DNA of 53,041 nucleotides from Candidatus Poribacteria bacterium (GTDB lineage: Bacteria > Poribacteria > WGA-4E > GCA-2687025), in assembly GCA_026004875.1 (NCBI GenBank), contig BPJZ01000020.1, positions 1 to 53,041 of the forward strand. Reading direction: 5' to 3'. Shown here in pieces: positions 44,060 to 51,841 of the stretch. Positions within the stretch are counted from its first letter, which is position 1. Each line of letters begins with the position of its first letter. A model generated the notes under the pieces. That model saw only the letters and a list, made by a program, of their open reading frames with translations, searched no databases and was not told where the DNA came from. The position numbers were made by a program, and so were the translations under genes.

Positions 44060-45956
44060 CGCCCCAAAAACCCCCCATGAAGAAGTCGCCCAAGATTAAT
44101 CCTAAAAAGAAGGGGAGCATCTGCCGGTAGGTACGAGGGCCACCGTGCCGCAGCGCGATGAACTTGAAAACACATCCCAAGAGGATGGGGAACCAGACCC
44201 AGTGGATCGTTCGCCCGGTATAGGCTGCCGCGTACCCGATCGGGTGAAACGGCCACCAAAGGAATTTCAACCGGAGATAGGTCAGCGTTAAGGTAATCAG
44301 CGCTCCAACGCCGACAAAGCTCATTCCCATCCAGTCTGGATCGCGGGGGAAGGTCAACCAAAGCCGAAGGTCCTGAAAGGGACGATGGGGCATATCCCGG
44401 ACCCGCCAGTTGTTCAGGACGTTCCCCCCGTAGTGGTAGATCGTTCTCAAAGCGGCTACGTGGGCCAGCGCCAGACCGACGACGCTTCCGATCAGTACCG
44501 CAGCGATCACCTTTCGACGCGGGATGCCGACGTACTCCGCCAGGCGGAAGCCCTCAAGCTGACTGGGCATCACCGACATCACCCCGCGCATCTCTCCGGT
44601 CATGAAGAAGTAATGAGCGAGGATTGTCAGGTTCCGAGGGCCTAGCCGGCTACTGCCCACCGAGAGGACTAACAGGTCCTGAACGGTCAATGGGCCGTGG
44701 ACGGCCCCGAGTCCAGCCTGGACCCGCATTCGGGTCAGCGCGATCGCAAAAAGCCCAAAGATCACAAAGAAGACGATCGCAACCCAAAACGCCACGCCGG
44801 CAGCCAAACTCCAACCGACTAAAAAGGCCAGCGAGCCGATCAGGCCGACCACCGCCCAGGACTCTTCGCGCCAAAGCTCAGGCCGCAACAGCGATCGTCC
44901 GATCTCCCGCAGGTGACGAGAGGCCATGATCAGCGATGCGATCGCAATCGCTAAAAACGCCCCGCCCCCTTGCTCCTCGACAAAGGGGAACTGAGAGAGC
45001 GTCCCGCCGGAGCGACCGACCCATCCCATTGCCGCTCCGAACACCTGCTGAAACTTGGAGAACAGGTAAAAGAACGCAACGCTAAACGAAATCTCCAACG
45101 TCAGGATGTACGAGAAACCGATCACCGAAGGATAAAGCCCAATCTCAAATTGGCCGATCTGGTCCCACGGCGGCTCGCTGAAATAGGGCCGAAGGGAGAT
45201 GTGCTTGTAGCGAATCTGCGGAAAGGTTGGAATGTAGGTGTGAGTGCCGTTGATTCCGTGTAGGACTAACGGGATCGCAAAGCCCAGCCACATCCAGCCG
45301 TTTTTGAAGAAGGCGGAGATGGCCCCGTTAGGCGGCGGCTCCTGGGTCATCTCCAGGGGGAGCTGAACGAGCGGAAAGGTGAGCTTCTCCCGATCGACCC
45401 ACTGGCGGCGAAGGATCACGTTCAAGCTCAGGAACAGTCCGTAGACGGCCAGCAGGAACAGGCTCCAGAGAATCAACGCTTGCCACCAGAGCTCCCAAGG
45501 AACCCCCATCCCCTCGCTGCCCTCGTAAAACTGGCGGATTGTCGTCGGGTCCTTGGGTCCAAACCAGGAGGGAATGTAGCTGTGAAACAGCTCCTGATAC
45601 TCGTTCTCCGGCGTGGCGTAGTAGAACGGCGCAATCAGCGTCGGCAGGAGAAAATGCACGCCCCCAATCGAGACGATCGGTCCGACGACGATCATCACTG
45701 AGTAGACCAGGAGTGTCTCTCGCTGGGAGAGCCCCCAGCTAGGCCGGATCCCTCGAAGGATCGGGTTGACCAGAAGCGTCAGGACGATGACCGCAAAGAA
45801 GCCCGCAACGCTTGGATGGATGCTGTTAAAGCTAGGGCTGTCAATGACCAGTTCGCTGTGTTGTGTCCAGAAGGCAATGAGGATCGAGCAGAGGACCGCG
45901 GCGATCCACGCTCGAGGGCGGATGACCGGGGGTTGAAAAGAAGGCTCCTTCCGCAC
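44013..45956 (-). CDS. DUF6785/DUF6784-type polytopic membrane protein
   Basis: About 647 aa with 12-14 membrane segments, resembling the large membrane proteins (DUF6785 with C-terminal DUF6784, an OPT-like topology) frequent in Planctomycetes, Poribacteria and Armatimonadota. Marker segments are PSFNSIHPSVAGFFAVIVL, RREWV-type loop RQWVDREKLTFPLVQLPLEM and EYVGIPRRKVIAAVLIGS. The start is uncertain: ATG 45986 falls inside a promoter -10 box and lacks a ribosome site, whereas GTG 45956 has AGAGGAG about 10 nt upstream, so I use the latter. Substrate unknown. Confidence 0.8.
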   Translation of the reverse strand: MRKEPSFQPPVIRPRAWIAAVLCSILIAFWTQHSELVIDSPSFNSIHPSVAGFFAVIVLTLLVNPILRGIRPSWGLSQRETLLVYSVMIVVGPIVSIGGVHFLLPTLIAPFYYATPENEYQELFHSYIPSWFGPKDPTTIRQFYEGSEGMGVPWELWWQALILWSLFLLAVYGLFLSLNVILRRQWVDREKLTFPLVQLPLEMTQEPPPNGAISAFFKNGWMWLGFAIPLVLHGINGTHTYIPTFPQIRYKHISLRPYFSEPPWDQIGQFEIGLYPSVIGFSYILTLEISFSVAFFYLFSKFQQVFGAAMGWVGRSGGTLSQFPFVEEQGGGAFLAIAIASLIMASRHLREIGRSLLRPELWREESWAVVGLIGSLAFLVGWSLAAGVAFWVAIVFFVIFGLFAIALTRMRVQAGLGAVHGPLTVQDLLVLSVGSSRLGPRNLTILAHYFFMTGEMRGVMSVMPSQLEGFRLAEYVGIPRRKVIAAVLIGSVVGLALAHVAALRTIYHYGGNVLNNWRVRDMPHRPFQDLRLWLTFPRDPDWMGMSFVGVGALITLTLTYLRLKFLWWPFHPIGYAAAYTGRTIHWVWFPILLGCVFKFIALRHGGPRTYRQMLPFFLGLILGDFFMGGFWGVIGLSSSQPGYLFFP

Positions 45957-45984
45957 AGAGATCGGACTCCTCTCTTCGTTCCCC

Positions 45985-46013
45985 ATTGTAGGAGCGCTTT
46001 CGTGCAAGATCAA
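45985..46013 (-). promoter_or_regulatory. Putative promoter for the DUF6785 gene
   Basis: Minus strand: TTGATC (46013-46008), 17-nt spacer, TACAAT (45990-45985). The -10 box overlaps an ATG at 45986, which argues that translation starts further in, at GTG 45956. Confidence 0.45.
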
Positions 46014-46094
46014 CGCCGGCGCGGGAGGGCGCCCCCAAGGGACGGGCGATCGGCGGGTCGCGGGAGTCTTCGGCGCGAGCAGAGCAGGAGGCTC

Positions 46095-46124
46095 TTGATC
46101 GAATCGGCTGGAAGACCTTACGAT
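46095..46124 (+). promoter_or_regulatory. Putative promoter for the hydrolase-NUDIX genes
   Basis: TTGATC (46095-46100), 18-nt spacer, TACGAT (46119-46124), about 70 nt upstream of ATG 46195. Confidence 0.4.
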
Positions 46125-46194
46125 GGGGCCGCTCCTACTGCTTGGAGCGTCCGGCAGTGATCGAGGGCATATCGCTAACGGTGGAGGTTCGCTA

Positions 46195-46926
46195 ATGATA
46201 GGTCCTGCGACGGTGTTTTTCGCCGGAATGTTCGCGGCAACGCCGCCGACTCCGGGCGTTCAGACGCCCCAACTATTTGAAGGGGAGGTTGTCCGGCGGG
46301 TGCGGCTGCCCTATCTGCTTTATCTTCCGCCCGACTACGAGCCGGGGTCGGATAAGCGTTGGCCGCTGCTTATCTTCCTCCACGGTGCCGGGGAGCGCGG
46401 GGACGATCTGGAACGGATCAAGGTGCACGGTGTCCCAAAGGTCGTGGAGCGGGAAAAGGAGTTTCCTTTCATCGCCGTTTCGCCACAGTGCCCTCGTTGG
46501 TCCTGGTGGACGGCAGAGGTCGAGGCGTTGGACGCCCTGCTCGACTCGATCCTGGAGCAGTACGCCGTGGACGAAGACCGGGTCTATCTCACCGGACTGA
46601 GCATGGGGGGCTTTGGCACCTGGGCCTGGGCGATCCGGAGTCCGGATCGGTTTGCGGCGATCGCGCCCATCTGTGGCGGAGGCGATCCCAGCCAGGTGCA
46701 CCGAATCCGGCACCTGCCGATCTGGGTTTTCCACGGAGCCAAAGACAACGTCGTTCCGCTGAGCGAGTCGGAGCGGATGGTTGAGGCGCTCAAGGCGCTG
46801 GGGGCCAACGTGCGCCTGACCGTCTATCCGGACGCCGGACACGACTCCTGGACGGTCACCTACGACAACCCGGAGCTTTACTCCTGGTTCCTCCAGCATC
46901 GGCGCTCGGCGCGAGCGACGGAGTAG
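46195..46926 (+). CDS. Alpha/beta hydrolase (phospholipase/carboxylesterase-like)
   Basis: 243 aa from ATG 46195 with GGAGG 7 nt upstream. A short hydrophobic N-terminus (ATVFFAGMFAATPP) may be a signal peptide. The esterase fold shows the oxyanion loop IFLHGAGERGDDLERI, nucleophile elbow GLSMGGFG, acid Asp in FHGAKDNVVP and His in DAGHDSW. Members of this group cleave acyl esters; substrate unknown. The NUDIX gene begins 11 nt downstream on the same strand. Confidence 0.88.
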   Translation: MIGPATVFFAGMFAATPPTPGVQTPQLFEGEVVRRVRLPYLLYLPPDYEPGSDKRWPLLIFLHGAGERGDDLERIKVHGVPKVVEREKEFPFIAVSPQCPRWSWWTAEVEALDALLDSILEQYAVDEDRVYLTGLSMGGFGTWAWAIRSPDRFAAIAPICGGGDPSQVHRIRHLPIWVFHGAKDNVVPLSESERMVEALKALGANVRLTVYPDAGHDSWTVTYDNPELYSWFLQHRRSARATE

Positions 46927-46937
46927 CCTGGTATCCT

Positions 46938-47510
46938 ATGATGAGCCGGTCTTCAACCATCGCCTATCGGGGGTTCTTCACGCTTGAGATCGTGGATACG
47001 CCGGTCGGGCGGCGAGAGGTGCTCCGGACGACCGATTCGGTGGTGGTCTTGGTTCACGACGTGGTCAACGATCGGGTGCTGCTAGTGCGTCAGCGACGGG
47101 CCGCCATGGCCACCGACGAAAACCCCGAGGGGTGGATCACTGAAGCGATCGCTGGGCGAATGGATCGGGGGCTTCCCGTCCGGGAACTGATCGCTCAGGA
47201 GGCCTGGGAGGAGGCGGGCGTCCGCCTGGAGCCGGAACAGATCGAGCTGCTCAACCACGGCCAACCGATGGCCGTCACCGCTGGAGTGACGAACGAGCGC
47301 AGCTATCTGGCCTACGCCCCCGTTCGGCCGGAGCAGATCGAGGCGGGGGAGCACCCTCGAGGTTTGTCCGGGGAGGGCGAAGAGATCTTTCGGGTCTTCG
47401 TCCCTGTCTCGGAACTGGAGACGGTGGTCTACGAGGACGTGCGCGTTTTTGCGCTCTGCCAATACCTGCTGCGAAAGCGATTGGCCAGCGACGGCGATCG
47501 GCTCGCCTAG
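46938..47510 (+). CDS. NUDIX hydrolase, ADP-ribose/sugar-nucleotide pyrophosphatase-like
   Basis: 190 aa. The Nudix region reads AGRMDRGLPVRELIAQEAWEEAGV: the metal-binding QEAWEEAG core is present, but the first conserved Glu of the box is Leu and the Arg of REU is Gln. N-terminal strands (TTDSVVVLVHDVVNDRVLLVRQRR) resemble the ADP-ribose pyrophosphatase and NudK groups. It may hydrolyse a nucleoside diphosphate sugar. Start is ATG 46938 or the adjacent ATG 46941; no strong ribosome site. It ends in a 4-nt convergent overlap with the DUF6807 gene. Confidence 0.85.
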   Translation: MMSRSSTIAYRGFFTLEIVDTPVGRREVLRTTDSVVVLVHDVVNDRVLLVRQRRAAMATDENPEGWITEAIAGRMDRGLPVRELIAQEAWEEAGVRLEPEQIELLNHGQPMAVTAGVTNERSYLAYAPVRPEQIEAGEHPRGLSGEGEEIFRVFVPVSELETVVYEDVRVFALCQYLLRKRLASDGDRLA

Positions 47511-48400
47511 TCCCCCCTTGCTCCCTCGGCGGCTCCGCCTCGATAGCGCTCCCACTGGCGAGAGCAGGTCTCCAGCGTCCCCTGTCCGTCGTGCACCCAG
47601 AGGCGATATCGGAGTCGAAGCGTCTCTTCGGGCTTCAGCTCCAGGGGTTCGAACATCACCGGAGACGGGTTGATGTAGCCAAAGTCGTCTCTTCGGATCA
47701 CCTTCCAGCAGGCTGGATGGCGGGGGTTTTCCGGATGGTCCATAATCATCACCCCCGCGGAGCGGTTCCAGCCGCCGTCGGCCAGACCGCTCAAGTCCAC
47801 CCAGGCCGCTGGGCAATGCTCCGTCTCCTCGTCGGTTCGGCCCTCGGCGCTGAGCGCCCGGAACCGCCGGAGCGTTCGCGCGGCCCGCCATCCTAACCCC
47901 GCGTAGCCGCCCCAGGGGGTCTCTTCGGTGATCGGCTGTCGGTCCACGACCACCGGAACGACAGCGACGAACCGGCTTTCCCAATCGATCCAGAAGCCCC
48001 CATCTGGGTCGTCCAGGTCCACGCTCACCGTTCGCCGCTCTAGGAGCCACGGGTCCCCGTCCCGGGGGCGGTAGCGTAAATGCGTCACTACCGAAGCCCG
48101 TTCGCCGTCAATTTGGATCGGCTCGGCGCTTTCTAGCTCGGTCAGGCCCTCCTCCGAGTCGTCCGGCCTCTCCTCCCAGAAGTTCTTTCCGTTGAGAAAC
48201 TTCCAAGAGAACCAGATCCCGCGATGCCAGACGTGATCGGACGGCTCAAAGGCGGTCATCGAGACGCCGTTTGAGGTTCGCAGCGGATGAATGTAAGGCT
48301 TCTTCCGGCCTGTCGAGTAGACGTAGCGAAATCGCTCGATCCCTTCGACCCAAAGAGAGAGACAGACGCCGGGGAGCACCTCCCAGCGAATTCCGTTCAT
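47507..48400 (-). CDS. DUF6807 (PmoA-like) family protein
   Basis: 297 aa. The hallmark block is KKPYIHPLRTSNGVSMTAFEPSDHVWHRGIWFSWKFLNGKNFW (about residues 33-75), with further PWGGYAGLGWRAAR and GVMIMDHPENPRHP segments. This family carries the name PmoA-like but is not a methane monooxygenase; it is a beta-sandwich protein of unknown role, often beside sugar catabolism genes in Planctomycetes and relatives. No signal peptide. It lies 16 nt downstream of the FlgD-tail protein on the same strand. Confidence 0.85.
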   Translation of the reverse strand: MNGIRWEVLPGVCLSLWVEGIERFRYVYSTGRKKPYIHPLRTSNGVSMTAFEPSDHVWHRGIWFSWKFLNGKNFWEERPDDSEEGLTELESAEPIQIDGERASVVTHLRYRPRDGDPWLLERRTVSVDLDDPDGGFWIDWESRFVAVVPVVVDRQPITEETPWGGYAGLGWRAARTLRRFRALSAEGRTDEETEHCPAAWVDLSGLADGGWNRSAGVMIMDHPENPRHPACWKVIRRDDFGYINPSPVMFEPLELKPEETLRLRYRLWVHDGQGTLETCSRQWERYRGGAAEGARGD

Positions 48401-48416
48401 GAGAAGCTCCTTTGCT

Positions 48417-49856
48417 CTATCGGATCATCACCACCGTCCCGATCCGGAACATTCCCCCCACTTCGATCTGATAGACGTAAATCCCACCGGGGAGGAGTGC
48501 GTTGTGAGCATCTCGGCCGTCCCAGGTCAGATCGCCCCCGTCGGAGAACAGCTCCCGGACCAATCGCCCATGGAGGTCAAAGATCCGGACAGTCATCGGC
48601 CCTTCCGCCTCTGGGACCGATCGAGCGGGGAAGGTCACCTTGTTGTACGGCGGCTCCCCTAGCGGCGTAAACGGGTTGGGAAAGGGGCGGTCCAGAATGG
48701 CCAGCTCCGCCTCCTTCGGCTCCGAAACGTTCCCCGCTTCGTCTACGGCTGTCACCGAAAAGAGGTGCCTTCCTATCTCCAGCGGTTTGAGATAGGCGAA
48801 GGAGTATTCGTTCTGGGGCCGTTGGGGGTCCACCGGAACGCGTCCGATCTCCTCTTCTTCTGTTTCTCCCAGCCGTCGGCGGGTAAGCCGGTACTCCACC
48901 ACGTCCGGCGAGCCGCTCCGGGGCCAGCGGAGCTCAACCCCCTGAGGCAGCGGAGTCAACACCAGCGCAGCGACCGGATCGGGGGGACGGGTGTCCAGGC
49001 CGACAAGGACGGAACCGGCCTCCACCTGTTCGGAGACGACCAGGCGGCTCTTGTAGGCCGCGATCGAGTAACGGCGCAGGCCGGCGGGAACGTTCACGTC
49101 CCGGAAGCTGCCTACCTCGCCGTTGGGAACGTCCAGCGGTTCGGCGGGCCGGTCGTCGCGGTAGATGAGATAGCCCCGTACCTCCGGATCGGGGACCGGC
49201 TCCCAACGAAGGAGCACGTCGTTTTCGCCGGGCTCGGCCAGAACCGCTGTCGCCCCGCGCGGTGGAGCCGGTGGAACGTTCTGAAAGACGACTAGCGTGT
49301 AGTCGTTGTTATTGTTGGGATTCCCGTCGATCTCACCTGGTTTGATGAACTCCCCGATCTGCTGGTCTACCAGATTGCGCATCGCCACTCGGAATTCGGC
49401 GCTCGGCGTCGGTAGATCCGGTGTCTGGACGTCAAAAAGGATTTCGATAAAGGAGCTGAGGAAGTTATCGATCGGATCGGCCAGCTCAAAGCGCGCCGAT
49501 TGGGGCGTCATCACGATCGTATAAGGCACCGGCTGGCCGTCGATTCGCACCTCCCGGGCGTCCTGTTCGGTCATTGAGAACCCGGGGGGAAGGAATATCT
49601 CGATCGTTTTGATCTCCTCTCCTGGCTCCGCCTGGGAGCGGTCCACGAGTAGAGTGAGGATCAAGGTGGGTTTGGCAGAGGTCGGGACCGCGCCGCTCGG
49701 GTCGTTCAGGACGTTCAGCTCTCCAGTCGAGGTGACCGCACCCAGCGCCAGCGGCAGGACGGCCATCCACCAGAAAAGTCCCCATCCCCATCGGCGTGCC
49801 GATCGAATAGCCCAGCAAAAAGGGCGGTCCCACAGCTCAGGAGTCCAACGTGCCAT
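48417..49856 (-). CDS. Secreted protein with cohesin-like, FnIII and FlgD-tail domains
   Basis: 479 aa. The start is extended before a membrane-like signal (RRWGWGLFWWMAVLPLALGAV, about 22-42). A beta domain (about 45-190) has a DGNPNNNNDYTL loop, then two FnIII-like modules (about 200-285, with VLLRWEPVPDPEVRGYLIYRDD; about 292-390, with GVELRWPRSGSPDVVEYRLTRR). The C-terminus (about 395-479) is the FlgD-Ig-like tail: PFPNPFTPLG, MTVRIFDLHGRLVRELFSDGG, LTWDGRDAHNALLPGGIYVYQIEV. This is the second protein with such a tail in the window. The gene lies 18 nt downstream of the PorV-like gene, suggesting that its export is linked to that barrel. Confidence 0.82.
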   Translation of the reverse strand: MARWTPELWDRPFCWAIRSARRWGWGLFWWMAVLPLALGAVTSTGELNVLNDPSGAVPTSAKPTLILTLLVDRSQAEPGEEIKTIEIFLPPGFSMTEQDAREVRIDGQPVPYTIVMTPQSARFELADPIDNFLSSFIEILFDVQTPDLPTPSAEFRVAMRNLVDQQIGEFIKPGEIDGNPNNNNDYTLVVFQNVPPAPPRGATAVLAEPGENDVLLRWEPVPDPEVRGYLIYRDDRPAEPLDVPNGEVGSFRDVNVPAGLRRYSIAAYKSRLVVSEQVEAGSVLVGLDTRPPDPVAALVLTPLPQGVELRWPRSGSPDVVEYRLTRRRLGETEEEEIGRVPVDPQRPQNEYSFAYLKPLEIGRHLFSVTAVDEAGNVSEPKEAELAILDRPFPNPFTPLGEPPYNKVTFPARSVPEAEGPMTVRIFDLHGRLVRELFSDGGDLTWDGRDAHNALLPGGIYVYQIEVGGMFRIGTVVMIR

Positions 49857-49874
49857 TCGGTTCCCCTTCTGCTG

Positions 49875-50858
49875 TTAGTAGAGGAATCGGAGAGAGATTC
49901 GCGAGGAGAGGTTGTCCTTCAACGCGATCTGAGAGATCTCCAGGGCGTAGTCGGCCCAGAGCTGAACGTCTCCTAACTGGACCCCAATCGAGCCGCCAGC
50001 GGTGAGCGCCGAGGTTCCCTTCTCCCTTCCCCCGACGCTCCGGAAGCCGATCCGAACGGCCGCGTTTTCGGCCATGCCTAGCTCCAGACCGACGGCGGCC
50101 GTTGTTCCATCTCCGAAGGCCAGGTCGGCGGTTAGCAGACTCCGCCGGAACACGTCCCGGAGAGCGGCCTGTTCCAAAGCGTCAGCGAGAGGAGAAAGGT
50201 TGTATGCAACCCCGACGCGAACCAATGCCGGAAGGGTGTCCGGTTCGCCCAGGTCTTGGCGAAAGCGACGGTCCGAGGAAAGTAGCCGCTGTCCTGCCAG
50301 TCCGATCCGCCAGGAATCGCTCAGCGCCAAAAGGAGGCCCAGGTCGACGGTGTACGCCACCGCGCCGGTCCTGTCGGAAAAGTAGGGATTCTCCCTCACA
50401 TCCGGGTTTGAACCGTCCAGCCCCAAGCGGAGGCCGTTCACCTGAAAACCCACCTGAAGCCGGTCGGCGACCCGCAGAGCGCCCCCAACGCGGAGCGTCG
50501 TCTCCCGATAGACCGCCTCCCGGTCCCTGAGGAAACCGACGCCTACACCAAGACCGTAGTTCTCCCCCCCAAGACGCATCAACAACACGTCTTCGACGAC
50601 CAGGGGGTCCACCGGACCAGAGAAGAGGGCCGCTCGCGTCGCCAGGACCGAGACCCCACGGGGGCCTGTCAGCCCTGCTGGGTTGTAGTACAGCGCGCTT
50701 GGATCGGAGGCAACGGCGACAAACGCCCCGGCCAGTCCCATCGAACGAGCGTCCGGGGGCGGTGCCGATCCGGCTAACGCGTGCCCGATCCCTAGGAAAA
50801 GTCCCCCAAGCCAGACCCACACCCCCCAACGGCCTCGCCTTGACCTACGCCGATCCAT
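49875..50858 (-). CDS. PorV/PorQ-like (UPF0164) outer-membrane barrel protein
   Basis: 327 aa. Signal peptide with RRSRRGRWGVWVWLGGLFLGIGHALAG, then the family block DARSMGLAGAFVAVASDPSALYYNPAGLTG, typical of FadL-like PorV/PorQ barrels. Strands alternate to a C-terminal SSRISLRFLY ending in an aromatic residue. In Bacteroidota PorV shuttles cargo with C-terminal signals to the type IX attachment machinery. Here it is flanked by a SurA-like gene 8 nt upstream and a FlgD-tailed secreted protein downstream, all minus strand. Confidence 0.85.
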   Translation of the reverse strand: MDRRRSRRGRWGVWVWLGGLFLGIGHALAGSAPPPDARSMGLAGAFVAVASDPSALYYNPAGLTGPRGVSVLATRAALFSGPVDPLVVEDVLLMRLGGENYGLGVGVGFLRDREAVYRETTLRVGGALRVADRLQVGFQVNGLRLGLDGSNPDVRENPYFSDRTGAVAYTVDLGLLLALSDSWRIGLAGQRLLSSDRRFRQDLGEPDTLPALVRVGVAYNLSPLADALEQAALRDVFRRSLLTADLAFGDGTTAAVGLELGMAENAAVRIGFRSVGGREKGTSALTAGGSIGVQLGDVQLWADYALEISQIALKDNLSSRISLRFLY

Positions 50859-50866
50859 ACTCCCTC

Positions 50867-51841
50867 CTACTCCTGTTCCGCTGCGGCGAAGTTAGGGTCC
50901 AAGATGCGCACCTCGACTTGCCGCCGTCGGCCTTGAATCCACTCTTCTACCAGTCGGTCAAGCTCTTCAGCCTCCCAGGCGGCTCGTACCTCGTCCCGCA
51001 CCGTCTCAAAGGGACGATACCGAACCGCCTCCCTACCGACAAGGTGAATGAGCACGCTCCCTGCAGCGCTTTGAAACGGTCCGATCCATTGGTCCAGCTC
51101 GGCCCCTTCAAGCGCTTGCCGGATCGGCGCCGAGAAGTTCTCCACCGGCACCCAGACCGGTTCGGAGAAGATCCCGATTCCTTCTACGGGCTGGTCGCGA
51201 AGCCGCTCAAAGGCGGAAGGGTCGCGCCGGAGCTCCTCAGCGAGCGCCTGGGCGCGGTTCCAGGCCTGCTCTCCGTCGGCCCTCGGAGCGTAAACCCATA
51301 GCTGGCGAATCAGCACTCGCGCCGGAATTGCGAAGCGATCTCGGTGCTGCTGATAGTAGTTCCGCAGCAGTTCCTCCGTTGGGCGGACCAGGCGGGGCCG
51401 AAACTCCCGGTCGAGAAACTCCCGAACGGCCAGCGACTCCCGAACGCGCTCCCGGAGGTCGGCCTCGACGATCCCTTGCTGGCGCCAGGACTCCAAATAG
51501 GTCTCGACCGACAACGGGGCGGCCCGGCGGATCAGCTCCTCCTCCACCTCGCGGTCGGTCACGACGATGAATTGGGCAGCGGCTTGGAGCAGCAGCGTCT
51601 CTCGGATCAGCCGGCGGAGGATCTCCCGTTCTACCTCTAACGTCGGTTCTCCAAGCCCCTGAAGCCGCGCCTCCAGGCGGATCAAGCTGTAAGTGATCGG
51701 CTCCTGGGCGACGACAGCAACGATCCAGTCGATTTGCTCCCCGCCGAAGCTCTGAGGGTCCAGCCCGTTCCCAACGGCCTGCGGCGTTCCGACCGATCCC
51801 AAGAGAGCGGCGAAGAACAGTCCTCGCAGGAGGCGGTTCAC
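50867..51841 (-). CDS. SurA-like periplasmic chaperone/peptidyl-prolyl isomerase
   Basis: 324 aa from GTG 51841, which overlaps the TGA of the upstream barrel gene (GTGA); a longer frame to 51946 would lie inside that gene. Signal peptide NRLLRGLFFAALLGSVGTPQAVG, then the SurA N-domain (DWIVAVVAQEPITYSLIRLEARL...REILRRLIRETLLLQAAAQFIVVTDREVEEEL) and a parvulin-like module (about 200-290, FAIPARVLIRQLWVYAPRADGEQAWNRAQALAEELRRDPSAFERL) that is rather degenerate. It should assist outer-membrane protein folding, which suits the barrel genes on both sides. Confidence 0.85.
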   Translation of the reverse strand: MNRLLRGLFFAALLGSVGTPQAVGNGLDPQSFGGEQIDWIVAVVAQEPITYSLIRLEARLQGLGEPTLEVEREILRRLIRETLLLQAAAQFIVVTDREVEEELIRRAAPLSVETYLESWRQQGIVEADLRERVRESLAVREFLDREFRPRLVRPTEELLRNYYQQHRDRFAIPARVLIRQLWVYAPRADGEQAWNRAQALAEELRRDPSAFERLRDQPVEGIGIFSEPVWVPVENFSAPIRQALEGAELDQWIGPFQSAAGSVLIHLVGREAVRYRPFETVRDEVRAAWEAEELDRLVEEWIQGRRRQVEVRILDPNFAAAEQE

